From positions 1 through 49,488 of the forward strand of contig JAFSZZ010000005.1 of assembly GCA_017458765.1 (NCBI GenBank): DNA of 49,488 nt, in the 5' to 3' direction. A program made the translations under genes and the position numbers. The stretch is from Lachnospiraceae bacterium (GTDB taxonomy: Bacteria; Bacillota; Clostridia; Lachnospirales; Lachnospiraceae). Positions 1 to 7,746 of the stretch are shown piece after piece; the first letter of the stretch is position 1; the number at the start of each line of letters is the position of its first letter. The notes beneath the pieces were generated by a model. The model was not told where the DNA came from and made no database searches. It was given only the letters and a program-made list of their open reading frames with translations.

Positions 1-97
1 TCTTAAATCCGTTTTTAATAGCGGTCTCTATATATTCTCTTTCCGTACCGGATGCGTGCATGCACCTTACGGTATGTGTATGGTAATTTGCTTTCAT
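1..97 (-). CDS. Histidinol-phosphatase, PHP family (5' end only)
   Basis: This is the N-terminal 32 codons of a leftward gene cut by the window edge. The reverse strand from base 97 reads an ATG preceded by a good AAAGGA ribosome binding site. The peptide starts MKANYHTHTVRCMHASGT and continues with EREYIETAIKNGF. The HTH metal-binding motif (H6, H8) and the later H14 and GT are hallmarks of the PHP-fold histidinol phosphatases (HisK/HisJ type), which hydrolyse L-histidinol phosphate in histidine synthesis using a metal cluster. The family call rests on the N-terminal motif only. Another PHP-domain phosphoesterase is possible, but the conserved spacing after HTH favours histidinol phosphatase. 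Confidence 0.75.
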   Translation of the reverse strand, partial: MKANYHTHTVRCMHASGTEREYIETAIKNGFK

Positions 98-123
98 TTA
101 TTTTCCTTTCTGCTGCAGGGATG

Positions 124-152
124 ATTATAGCACGAATGCCCCGATCCTGCCA
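124..152 (-). promoter_or_regulatory. Candidate promoter of the leftward PHP gene
   Basis: On the reverse strand a perfect TATAAT (bases 129 to 124) is preceded by TG one base upstream, an extended -10 element. A TGGCAG -35-like hexamer lies 17 bases further upstream. Transcription would start near base 117, about 20 bases before the start codon at 97. Inferred from sequence only. Confidence 0.5.
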
Positions 153-258
153 CAGATGCCCGGACAGCCGCCGGGCGGCAGGTTTGATTAAAGCCTGTAT
201 CTGTGTTAGATTATTATAGGATTTATGAAAACTGTCTGTTATCAGCGGAGACTTTAAA

Positions 259-1527
259 ATGTCCGGAAAGAACGAAAGTAAAACAATACCATATGACTGT
301 ATAGTGATCGGGGCAGGTCCGTCCGGTCTGATGGCTGCTGTTACCGCGGCAAGGGCGGGAGCGGATGTGCTTGTGCTCGAACACAGGGATAAGCCTCTTA
401 AGAAGCTGTATGCCACGGGAAACGGAAGATGCAACTTCACCAACATGCATATGGATGAAAATGTTTACAGGGGGAGCGATCCTTCCTTTGCCTATGAGGC
501 ACTTAAGGTGTTCGGAAGGGATGAACTTCTTGACTTCATGCACGGCCTCGGCCTGATGACCAGGGATATAGACGGCTATGTATATCCGCATAATGAACAG
601 GCCAGAGCTGTTGCGGATGCATTGCTGCTTGAGTGCAGGAAGCTTGGCATCGAGATAAGATGCAGCGAAGATGTGGTTGACATAACTAAGAATGAAAGAT
701 TTGCCGTTTCGACACGTTCACATGTTTTCAGAAGTAAAAAGCTTATCATTGCAGCAGGCGGTAAGGCGGCTCCGACACATGGGAGCGACGGCAGCACGAA
801 CAGGTTCATACGTGCTTTCGGTCACGAGATGGTCTTACAATACCCGGCCCTTGTTCCGCTGAAAGTGGCGGACAGAAAGCTTTCCGGGCTTGGCGGCGTG
901 CGGGTAAAATGCGGCATATCCCTTACGGTGGATGGTAAGATCGTATCAAAAGAGCAGGGTGAGATCATTTTCAATAAGGACAATATAAGCGGAATACCGG
1001 TGATGCAGGTCAGCAGATATGCGGTACGTGCCGTTTCGGAAGGGAAGGATGCAGCCTTATGTATCGATCTGTTCCCGGACCGTGATACGGATGAGCTTGC
1101 GGAAGAACTTGAGACAGCATTCGATATTTCGGGGAATGAGCGAAGGAACAGGGATATGAAGAAGGACCGTACGGCACTTGAAGCACTTTCGCTCTGCATC
1201 AATGATAAGCTCGCAGCATACTGTCTTAAAGAAGCCGGGATAACGCCAATGTCGCTTGCGGGCAGTTGCTCGAAGGAGAAGACAGGCAGGCTTGCGGCTT
1301 ACCTTAAGAATATGGAGTACAGCATTATCGGGAGTGAAGGCTTTGACAGGGCGCAGGTCACTTCGGGCGGCGTGAACGTTTCGGAACTTACGCAGGATAT
1401 GGAATCCCGCATAGTTCCGGGGTTATACTTAGTCGGAGAACTGTGCGATATAGACGGGACATGCGGAGGTTATAACCTCCAGTGGGCATTTACTTCAGGA
1501 TATATCGCAGGATCAAATATCCGCTGA
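259..1527 (+). CDS. NAD(P)/FAD-dependent oxidoreductase, BaiN/HI0933 family
   Basis: A 422-residue soluble flavoprotein. An N-terminal dinucleotide-binding fold shows GAGPSGLMAA at about residues 18-27. It is followed by KKLYATGNGRCNFTN, the conserved signature of the HI0933/BaiN family (usual length about 400-420), and the C-terminal FAD motif GELCDIDGTCGGYNLQWAF is complete. Members are annotated as aminoacetone oxidase family proteins or, in bile-acid clostridia, as the BaiN reductase. The physiological substrate is usually unknown and is not shown by context here. The ATG at 259 follows GGAG at 247-250. It stands alone, divergent from the PHP gene, and is followed by a weak AU-rich terminator. 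Confidence 0.88.
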   Translation: MSGKNESKTIPYDCIVIGAGPSGLMAAVTAARAGADVLVLEHRDKPLKKLYATGNGRCNFTNMHMDENVYRGSDPSFAYEALKVFGRDELLDFMHGLGLMTRDIDGYVYPHNEQARAVADALLLECRKLGIEIRCSEDVVDITKNERFAVSTRSHVFRSKKLIIAAGGKAAPTHGSDGSTNRFIRAFGHEMVLQYPALVPLKVADRKLSGLGGVRVKCGISLTVDGKIVSKEQGEIIFNKDNISGIPVMQVSRYAVRAVSEGKDAALCIDLFPDRDTDELAEELETAFDISGNERRNRDMKKDRTALEALSLCINDKLAAYCLKEAGITPMSLAGSCSKEKTGRLAAYLKNMEYSIIGSEGFDRAQVTSGGVNVSELTQDMESRIVPGLYLVGELCDIDGTCGGYNLQWAFTSGYIAGSNIR

Positions 1528-1540
1528 TGATATTTTTTTG
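1515..1540 (+). terminator. Weak candidate terminator after flavoprotein gene
   Basis: AAATATC (1515-1521) can pair with GATATTT (1529-1535), and a run of seven T follows. The stem is AU-rich and overlaps the stop codon at 1525-1527, so its strength is doubtful. Confidence 0.35.
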
Positions 1541-1659
1541 CTAATATTCTAAAGAATTATGCCGATATAGATAATAAGCCGAAGATTCCGAATGGATCCG
1601 GGGAAGGATCTGATCTTTGGTGATAAAGGATTGACAGCGCAGCCACGGAGGGTGAACAT

Positions 1660-2802
1660 ATGAGGATACAGAGCAGCCTTTCTGATCCGTTCAATTCAAT
1701 AAATTCCCGTATGATGAACAAAAACATGATGCGCGCGGGTTCTGCCGTAAATAATTCAGGCAGGATAAACGGCAGCGTCCCCGGGATGGGAACTGTGATA
1801 CCCGGGGCATCCGATGGCGACGTAAAGACTTCCGTAAGAAAACAGATGCAGGATCAGCTGCGAAACCTGTTTGAAAAAGAACGTGCCAAAACATCCCCGT
1901 TTCTTGCCGAGAACAACGATCAGGTAAACGGTACGGATAAGGAGGAAGAAGAGAAGAAGGATAAGCTGCTCGAGAGCGGTAAAGTATATAATTTCAAGGA
2001 AGTATCGAATAAGATAATGAGGGCCAAGACCTCGATAAGCGCGGGACAGGCGGTCGTTGCGGCCAAGAGGAAGGTGAGCGAGTTAAAGCGCAAGCTGGCT
2101 GCCTCGGGCGGTGATGACGAACTGCAGATGGCTCTTACTCATGCACGTAAGATGGAAGTGGTAGCAGAGCGCAAGAAGAACAACCTAACGCTTGAGGAGA
2201 TGGTCAAAAATACGCAGAAACGGGATAAACTTCTCGAAAAGATGGAGAAGAAGGGGGAGTCCCCCGAAACACAGATGCTCGAGGAACTGAAGGATAAGGT
2301 TATGGACCGCCAGCTTGAGCATATAGATGAGCAGGCCGACATACAGCGTGAAGAGGCTGAGAGGATGCAGGAGAAGATGCAGGAGGAAATGGCAGAGAAG
2401 ATCGAAGCATCCGAAGAAGAGATGATGGAACAGATGAGTTCGTTCGTGGAAGAGATGAGTGACGAGGAAAGCGAGATGCTGCGTGAGATGTCGGAAATGC
2501 TCGATGCCATGGAAACTGTCGATCCCCATATGAGTGAGGAGGCGCTGGACAAGCTTAAGTTAAAGCACAGGCTGTCGGAGCAGAAGTCACTCATGAAGGC
2601 GGACATGGAATATCTTAAGGATATGTACAAACATATTGACGGAAGGAATGCTGCATCCATGCCGGGTGTGAATCCTTCGGGTGCTTCGTTTGGTCCGATG
2701 TCTTCATTCGGATCCATGATGCCGTCGGTCGGAAGTATGATGCCGTCGGTCGATGCGGGAATGAGTACGGCACCGGAACCGTCGGTTGATGTTGCTCTGT
2801 GA
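1660..2802 (+). CDS. Hypothetical Met/Glu-rich coiled-coil protein
   Basis: I do not recognise a named family. The 380-residue product has no signal peptide or membrane segment. It starts with an Asn/Met/Gly-rich, probably disordered region (1-60). A basic-hydrophobic segment follows around residues 110-145 (YNFKEVSNKIMRAKTSISAG, then AKRKVSELKRKL), which is the most conserved-looking part. Residues about 180-310 are an extremely charged Glu/Met/Lys coiled coil with runs such as EEMMEQMSSFVEEMSDEE. The tail is a Ser/Met/Pro-rich repeat in which SMMPSV occurs twice in tandem. The start is supported by GGAGGG seven bases upstream. A structural or scaffolding role is only a guess. Confidence 0.75.
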   Translation: MRIQSSLSDPFNSINSRMMNKNMMRAGSAVNNSGRINGSVPGMGTVIPGASDGDVKTSVRKQMQDQLRNLFEKERAKTSPFLAENNDQVNGTDKEEEEKKDKLLESGKVYNFKEVSNKIMRAKTSISAGQAVVAAKRKVSELKRKLAASGGDDELQMALTHARKMEVVAERKKNNLTLEEMVKNTQKRDKLLEKMEKKGESPETQMLEELKDKVMDRQLEHIDEQADIQREEAERMQEKMQEEMAEKIEASEEEMMEQMSSFVEEMSDEESEMLREMSEMLDAMETVDPHMSEEALDKLKLKHRLSEQKSLMKADMEYLKDMYKHIDGRNAASMPGVNPSGASFGPMSSFGSMMPSVGSMMPSVDAGMSTAPEPSVDVAL

Positions 2803-2816
2803 GTAATTAATAATAT

Positions 2817-2845
2817 TTGACGTGGACTCCTGTTTGTTTTATAAT
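2817..2845 (+). promoter_or_regulatory. Promoter of the cobalamin operon
   Basis: TTGACG (2817-2822) and TATAAT (2840-2845) are separated by exactly 17 bases, a near-consensus housekeeping promoter. Transcription would start near 2852, ten bases before the riboswitch P1 helix, so the leader RNA consists almost entirely of the aptamer and expression platform. Confidence 0.8.
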
Positions 2846-2861
2846 CCTTAATGTTTCAATA

Positions 2862-3001
2862 TTACATACATCAAGGAATCCGGTGTAAGTCCGGAGCGAT
2901 GCCGTCACCGTAACTTCGGAGCGGATACGCAGTGCCACTGAGCAGGTCTTGGGAAGGCGCGTATCGGTGATGATGAAGAGCCGGGATATTTGAGTATGTA
3001 A
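2862..3001 (+). promoter_or_regulatory. Cobalamin riboswitch aptamer
   Basis: The closing P1 helix is visible as TTACATAC (2862-2869) pairing with GTATGTAA (2994-3001). Inside are the conserved cobalamin-aptamer blocks in order: the AAGGAATCCGGTGTAAGTCC segment, then GCCACTG, then TGGGAAGGCGC, then GAAGAGCCGGGA near the 3' side, corresponding to the B12 box in divergent form. It lies between a consensus promoter and a terminator in front of a cobalamin synthesis operon. Binding of a cobalamin would be expected to reduce expression of the downstream operon. Confidence 0.9.
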
Positions 3002-3083
3002 CGGGCTTGGCCTCTACGGTCCATAGAGGGAGTCTGAATAAAGTTTTTGAAGGCCGGATATATCCGGTCTGTATATTTGCGTG

Positions 3084-3115
3084 AAAAAGGACCTTTAAAC
3101 CGGTCCTTATTTTAT
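3084..3115 (+). terminator. Riboswitch-controlled intrinsic terminator
   Basis: AAGGACC (3087-3093) pairs with GGTCCTT (3102-3108), followed by a T-rich run to 3115. It sits between the aptamer and the ribosome binding site AAGGAGAGG (3121-3129) of the first gene, as expected for the OFF-state hairpin of a transcription-terminating riboswitch. Upstream, GGTCC (3018-3022) in the loop of the 3011-3029 hairpin is complementary to the terminator 5' arm and may take part in an alternative structure (inference). Confidence 0.75.
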
Positions 3116-3134
3116 TGAAAGAAGGAGAGGAAAA

Positions 3135-4802
3135 ATGAAGAAAAAGATAGCAGTAACGATCCTGGGTGTTTCCATGGCAGCCCTTTTGCTTGCAGGCTGC
3201 AGTGGAGTGAATGTTAACATCAACACGAACGGTACACAGCCGGAAGCACAGACAGGCGAAGGAACAGCAGATGAAGGAGCGTCAGACGAAGGAGATGCAG
3301 TGGAGATGAGTGATCTTGACAGGGCAAATGAGGTCGCAGCACTTATCGATGCCATATATGTCCAGGAGAGGACGGATGAAACGGATGCACAGTGCAGTGC
3401 AGCCAAAGAGGCATGGGATGCACTTACCGATGAGCAGAAGGAACTTGTTGAAGGTGAGTTCGCAGATCCCGATTACTTCGGAAGGGATACGGGAGACGCA
3501 TCCAAGGATGATCCGCTAAACGGTGATGATATAGGAGAGGATGAGATCCTGGTGGTAAGCTTCGGCACATCCTTTAACGATAGCCGTACAGAGGATATAG
3601 GCGGTGTTGAGAAGGCTATTGCAAAGGCGAACCCCGACTGGTCCGTAAGGCGTGCTTTTACCGCACAGATAATAATCAACCATGTGCAGGCAAGAGATAA
3701 TGAGAAGATCGATAATATGACGCAGGCACTTGACAGGGCAGTCGAAAACGGAGTTAAGAGGCTTGTCGTTCAGCCCACGCATCTTATGCACGGTGCGGAG
3801 TATGATGAGATGATGGATGCTCTTGCCGGTTATGCGGATAAGATCGGGGAGATCAGGGTTGCGGAGCCGCTCCTTGGTGAAGTCGGAAATGATGCAAGCG
3901 TAATAAACGAGGATAAGAAGGCTGTTTCCGAATATGTTGCGGCTGCAGCGGCAGCAGATGCAGGCTTTGACGGTGTTGACGCTGCGGCGGATGGCGGAAC
4001 GGCATTAGTGCTTATGGGCCATGGTACGGCACATACGGCCAAGGTAACTTATGACCAGATGCAGACACAGATGGAAGATCTTGGATATAAGAACGTATTT
4101 ATAGGAACCGTGGAAGGTGAGCCTGAGGATACGGCCTGCGAAGCAGTGATGGATAAGGTCGCAGAGGCAGGTTATAAGAAGGTGATCCTGCGCCCTCTCA
4201 TGGTAGTTGCGGGAGATCATGCCAACAATGATATGGCAGGTGATGAAGATGATTCATGGAAGTCAATGTTTACCGCTTCGGGTAAGTTTGATTCCGTTGA
4301 TACACAGATAGCCGGACTTGGACGTATCGAGGGAGTACAGGAAATTTATGTAAACCACACAAAGACTGCGATGGATTCGGAGGCTATAAATAATGCGGAT
4401 GCTTCTGCTGCATCCAAGGGGGATGCCGCGATCGAAGACGGAACATATGAGGCGGTGTTTACAACAGACAGCAGCATGTTCCATGTTAACGAGGCAAATG
4501 ACGACAAGGGCGTGCTCACTGTAAAGGACGGACAGATGACGATACATGTAAGCCTTGCGGGCGACGGGATTGTTAACCTGTTCGCAGGAACAGCAGAGGA
4601 TGCGCAGAAGGATGGAGCAGTCCTTCTTGAGCCTACCGAGGATGAGGTGACTTACTCGGACGGGACAACAGAGAAGGTCGCAGGCTTTGATATCCCCGTA
4701 CCTGCGCTTGATGAGGAATTCGATGTTGCGCTTATAGGCACCAAGGGCAAATGGTACGATCATAAGGTAAAGGTTACGAGCGACCTTAAGAAGGCAGAAT
4801 AA
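3135..4802 (+). CDS. cbiK: Surface lipoprotein sirohydrochlorin cobaltochelatase (CbiK type)
   Basis: CbiK inserts a divalent metal (cobalt in corrin synthesis) into sirohydrochlorin. Here the 555-residue protein carries a lipoprotein signal (lipobox LAGC, Cys22), so it should act outside the membrane, unlike the cytosolic Salmonella enzyme of about 260 residues. After an acidic linker and a short helical region (about 55-110), the chelatase domain spans about 135-400. It contains SFGTSFNDSR, PTHLMHG (H216) and GHGTAH (H296). H216 and H296 match the two metal/substrate histidines of the family. A C-terminal beta domain (about 430-552; DGTYEAVF, LTVKDGQM, FDIPVPALDEEF) resembles the one in the next gene's product. 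Periplasmic CbiK is known in Desulfovibrio. It is first gene after the B12 riboswitch. Confidence 0.88.
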   Translation: MKKKIAVTILGVSMAALLLAGCSGVNVNINTNGTQPEAQTGEGTADEGASDEGDAVEMSDLDRANEVAALIDAIYVQERTDETDAQCSAAKEAWDALTDEQKELVEGEFADPDYFGRDTGDASKDDPLNGDDIGEDEILVVSFGTSFNDSRTEDIGGVEKAIAKANPDWSVRRAFTAQIIINHVQARDNEKIDNMTQALDRAVENGVKRLVVQPTHLMHGAEYDEMMDALAGYADKIGEIRVAEPLLGEVGNDASVINEDKKAVSEYVAAAAAADAGFDGVDAAADGGTALVLMGHGTAHTAKVTYDQMQTQMEDLGYKNVFIGTVEGEPEDTACEAVMDKVAEAGYKKVILRPLMVVAGDHANNDMAGDEDDSWKSMFTASGKFDSVDTQIAGLGRIEGVQEIYVNHTKTAMDSEAINNADASAASKGDAAIEDGTYEAVFTTDSSMFHVNEANDDKGVLTVKDGQMTIHVSLAGDGIVNLFAGTAEDAQKDGAVLLEPTEDEVTYSDGTTEKVAGFDIPVPALDEEFDVALIGTKGKWYDHKVKVTSDLKKAE

Positions 4803-4816
4803 GACCGATGATCCTG

Positions 4817-4850
4817 AGGCCCTGCGTATTTACACAGGGCCTTTATTTTG
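4817..4850 (+). terminator. Intercistronic terminator between cbiK and importer gene
   Basis: AGGCCCTG (4817-4824) and CAGGGCCT (4835-4842) form a perfect 8-bp GC-rich stem with a ten-base loop, followed by TTATTTTG. It lies only 15 bases after the cbiK stop and ends just before the next start codon. It may partially terminate, so that cbiK is made in excess over the rest of the operon. Confidence 0.6.
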
Positions 4851-4855
4851 TGATA

Positions 4856-6634
4856 ATGAAAAACATGAGAAGAATAAGTATACTGTTATGCATTTTAATA
4901 ATGTGCATGTTTGCGGAAGGCTGCAGCGTTCCGGGAAGTGCTGTAAGCGGCAATGCCGTACGGGACAGTGAGAGCGGGGCAGAAAGCGGCATTGAGGGCC
5001 ATATCGGGGACGGCACATACAAAGTTGATGTAGGCCTTAGCGGAGGCAGCGGAAAGGCATCGGTAACTTCGCCTGCAACCCTTACTGTTACTGACGGTAA
5101 GATGACAGCCGAGATCGTATGGAGCAGCGATAAATACGACTACATGCTTGTCGATGGTGAGAAGTATTTAAGGCTTAATGAGGAGCTTGGTATCGAAGGA
5201 GATTCGGTCTTCAGGATACCGGTATCCGAACTTGATAAAGATATCACGGTCATCGCGGATACGACTGCCATGAGCGTACCGCACGAGATAGAATATACGC
5301 TGCGTTTTAAACTGCAGGGGACTGAAGATGAAGGCAGCGGATACGGAACGGACGAAGAGCATAAGAGGGTAAACAGCAGGATATCCGGATCGAATGTGCT
5401 TAAGGGTATCAGGACGGATATTGCCGCGGACGGTACATACATACCGGTAAATATTGCGGGAGATGACGGTAGAGCGATCGGTTTTGATAATACGGTAAAC
5501 AGACGTTATGCCGATATGTTTACGATAGCATATTCGGATGACGGGTATTACTATATCCATATTGAACAGACGGGAGATATCATCATCGTACCGGAGGGGA
5601 AGAGTGTAAGTATTCTTAACACGGACAGTGAAGATGATGTTTATGATAAGAGCAGCGGGGATGAAGAGAGTGATGAAGCCGGCGATAATGAAGACAGTGA
5701 TAAAGAGAACGAAGCCGTAGTGTTATGTAAACCATTCGAGAACATCTATCTTGTATCGACTGCCGCAATGGACGTATTTGCCGCGATCGATGAGGAACTT
5801 TCCGATATACGTTTCTGTTCGCTTGACAGGAAGGAATGGTATGTTGAGGAAGCCGCAGCAGCCTTCGATGCGGGTACGCTTGAATACGCGGGAAAGTATT
5901 CCGCACCTGACTACGAACGCCTGCTTGCGGGTGACTGTGATCTTGCGATCGAGAACACCATGATCTATCACAAGCCGGAGGTGATAGATAAGCTGGATTC
6001 GCTTGGCATACCGGTGATCGTTGAAGCATCGAGTTATGAATCACATCCGTTTGGAAGGATCGAGTGGATCAAGCTCTACGGTGCCCTTACGGACAGGCTC
6101 ACAGAAGCGGAAGAGATATTTGATGAGAGGCTTAGAGAAGTTGAGCCGCTGGTCACGGAATATGAGAAAAACAGTACTGCAGGCAGTGAGGAAACCGGTA
6201 AAAAGAAGAGCGTAGCGTTTTTTTACGTGACATCAAACGGAGCGGTCAACGTCAGGAAGAGTAATGATTATGTGAGCAGGATGATAGAGATAGCAGGCGG
6301 TGAGTATGTTCCGGGCATGCCGGAGGATGACGGAAATGCACTGTCTACGGTCAATATGCAGATGGAATCATTCTATGCAGAGGCCGGGGATGCTGATATA
6401 CTTATATATAACGGCACTATAGCAGGCGGGATAGACAGTATCGGAGAACTGCTTGACAAGGACAGACTGTTTGCGGATTTCAAGGCCGTGAAAACAGGGG
6501 AAGTCTATTCAACAGATAAGAATATGTATCAGGAGACGATGAGCATACCCATGATGGTAATGGATATGAACAGGATACTCAAGGATGATAAAGTGTCCGA
6601 TAAAGAACTCATTTTTCTAAAAAGGATCGAATGA
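4856..6634 (+). CDS. ABC transporter substrate-binding lipoprotein with NEAT-like domain
   Basis: This is the extracellular receptor of a FecCD-type importer. I choose ATG 4856 over the in-frame ATG 4808 because the latter lies upstream of the terminator stem and would put charged residues before the signal peptide. From 4856 the protein is 592 residues with a hydrophobic signal and lipobox-like AEGC. Residues about 52-155 form a beta domain (DGTYKVDVGLSG, LTVTDGKMTAEI, then VIADTTAMSVPHEIEYTLRF) like the CbiK C-terminus and resembling NEAT/iron-transport-associated domains. A middle segment and a very acidic linker follow. About 285-590 is a class III periplasmic-binding domain of the FepB/BtuF kind. 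The ligand (siderophore, haem, corrinoid or cobalt chelate) is not determined. The B12-operon context favours a corrinoid or tetrapyrrole. Confidence 0.8.
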   Translation: MKNMRRISILLCILIMCMFAEGCSVPGSAVSGNAVRDSESGAESGIEGHIGDGTYKVDVGLSGGSGKASVTSPATLTVTDGKMTAEIVWSSDKYDYMLVDGEKYLRLNEELGIEGDSVFRIPVSELDKDITVIADTTAMSVPHEIEYTLRFKLQGTEDEGSGYGTDEEHKRVNSRISGSNVLKGIRTDIAADGTYIPVNIAGDDGRAIGFDNTVNRRYADMFTIAYSDDGYYYIHIEQTGDIIIVPEGKSVSILNTDSEDDVYDKSSGDEESDEAGDNEDSDKENEAVVLCKPFENIYLVSTAAMDVFAAIDEELSDIRFCSLDRKEWYVEEAAAAFDAGTLEYAGKYSAPDYERLLAGDCDLAIENTMIYHKPEVIDKLDSLGIPVIVEASSYESHPFGRIEWIKLYGALTDRLTEAEEIFDERLREVEPLVTEYEKNSTAGSEETGKKKSVAFFYVTSNGAVNVRKSNDYVSRMIEIAGGEYVPGMPEDDGNALSTVNMQMESFYAEAGDADILIYNGTIAGGIDSIGELLDKDRLFADFKAVKTGEVYSTDKNMYQETMSIPMMVMDMNRILKDDKVSDKELIFLKRIE

Positions 6635-6653
6635 TATAAAGGATGCACGGGGC

Positions 6654-7700
6654 TTGATCAACATGGCGCGATCTTACGGAGAAGGAACGGAAGAAAGAAG
6701 GGCGGGAAGATACACAGTTGCTTTTATCTGTGTCATCATCCTGCTTTTTATGCTGTTTTTATTGAACATCTGTATGGGCAGCGTGAATATACCGGCCGGT
6801 GACGTGCTTTCTTCGTTATTCGGAGGAGATACCGGTGAAGTCAGCATGAAGATAGTAACGGATATAAGACTGCCGAGGGCGGTTGCCGCATTGCTGCTCG
6901 GAGGGGCTCTGTCCGTATCCGGGTTCTTTCTGCAGACCTTTTTTCATAACCCCATTGCAGGACCGTTTATACTGGGTATTTCTTCGGGAGCGAAGCTTAC
7001 CGTTTCGCTTGCGATGGTATTTTCACTTAGCATCGGAAGCCGGCTCGGATCGTTTTCGATGATCGCCGCGGCGTTTATTGGAGCTATGATCTCGATGGGA
7101 TTCGTCCTTATGCTGTCGAATAAGGTCAGGAGGATGTCGGTGCTCATAATATGCGGAGTGATGATCGGCTATATATGTTCGGCGATAACCGATTTTGTCA
7201 TAACCTTTGCCGACGATTCAAATATCGTTAATCTGCACGGCTGGTCCTTAGGGAGCTTCTCCGGGATGGGACATGAGCACGTGAGGGCAGCGGCATTCAT
7301 CGTGATCATATCGGTATGTGCGGCTTTTTTCCTGTCAAAGCCTGTTTCGGCATATCAGATGGGAGATGTGTATGCCGAAAACGCAGGAGTCAACTTAAGG
7401 GCATTAAGGGCGGCTCTTATACTTATCTCAAGTATCCTTTCGGCTACGGTGACTGCGTTTGCAGGTCCCATATCTTTCGTGGGAGTCGCCGTGCCGCATC
7501 TTATAAAAACCCTGTTTAAGACATCAAGACCGATCATACTGATCCCGGGATGTTTCCTGGGCGGTGCGGTGTTCTGCCTTATCTGCGATCTGATGGCAAG
7601 GACACTTTTTGCTCCGACGGAACTCAGTATAAGTACGGTGACAGCTGTGTTCGGAGCACCGGTCGTGCTCCTGCTGATGCTGAGGATGTCCGGGGACTGA
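6654..7700 (+). CDS. FecCD-family ABC transporter permease
   Basis: A 348-residue polytopic membrane protein of the iron-siderophore/cobalamin uptake family (BtuC, FecD, FhuB). It would form the homodimeric channel for the preceding binding protein. Family motifs include DIRLPRAVAALLLGGALSVS near residue 63, FFHNPIAGPFILGISSGAK, and the late FVGVAVPHLIKTLF that contacts the ATPase. About nine to ten hydrophobic segments and a normal length suggest it is intact. The start is TTG at 6654 or ATG at 6663, and both have plausible purine-rich sequence upstream. It is cotranscribed with the binding protein (19-base gap) and the ATPase fusion. Confidence 0.9.
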   Translation: MINMARSYGEGTEERRAGRYTVAFICVIILLFMLFLLNICMGSVNIPAGDVLSSLFGGDTGEVSMKIVTDIRLPRAVAALLLGGALSVSGFFLQTFFHNPIAGPFILGISSGAKLTVSLAMVFSLSIGSRLGSFSMIAAAFIGAMISMGFVLMLSNKVRRMSVLIICGVMIGYICSAITDFVITFADDSNIVNLHGWSLGSFSGMGHEHVRAAAFIVIISVCAAFFLSKPVSAYQMGDVYAENAGVNLRALRAALILISSILSATVTAFAGPISFVGVAVPHLIKTLFKTSRPIILIPGCFLGGAVFCLICDLMARTLFAPTELSISTVTAVFGAPVVLLLMLRMSGD

Positions 7701-7746
7701 TCGTAAGTGATATACGCCGGGACTAAGCGGGAGGATCCGGATCACC

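Noticed and set aside
4808-4855. N-terminal extension of the substrate-binding lipoprotein
   Set aside because: The added codons are the intercistronic terminator stem and would displace the lipoprotein signal from the N-terminus.
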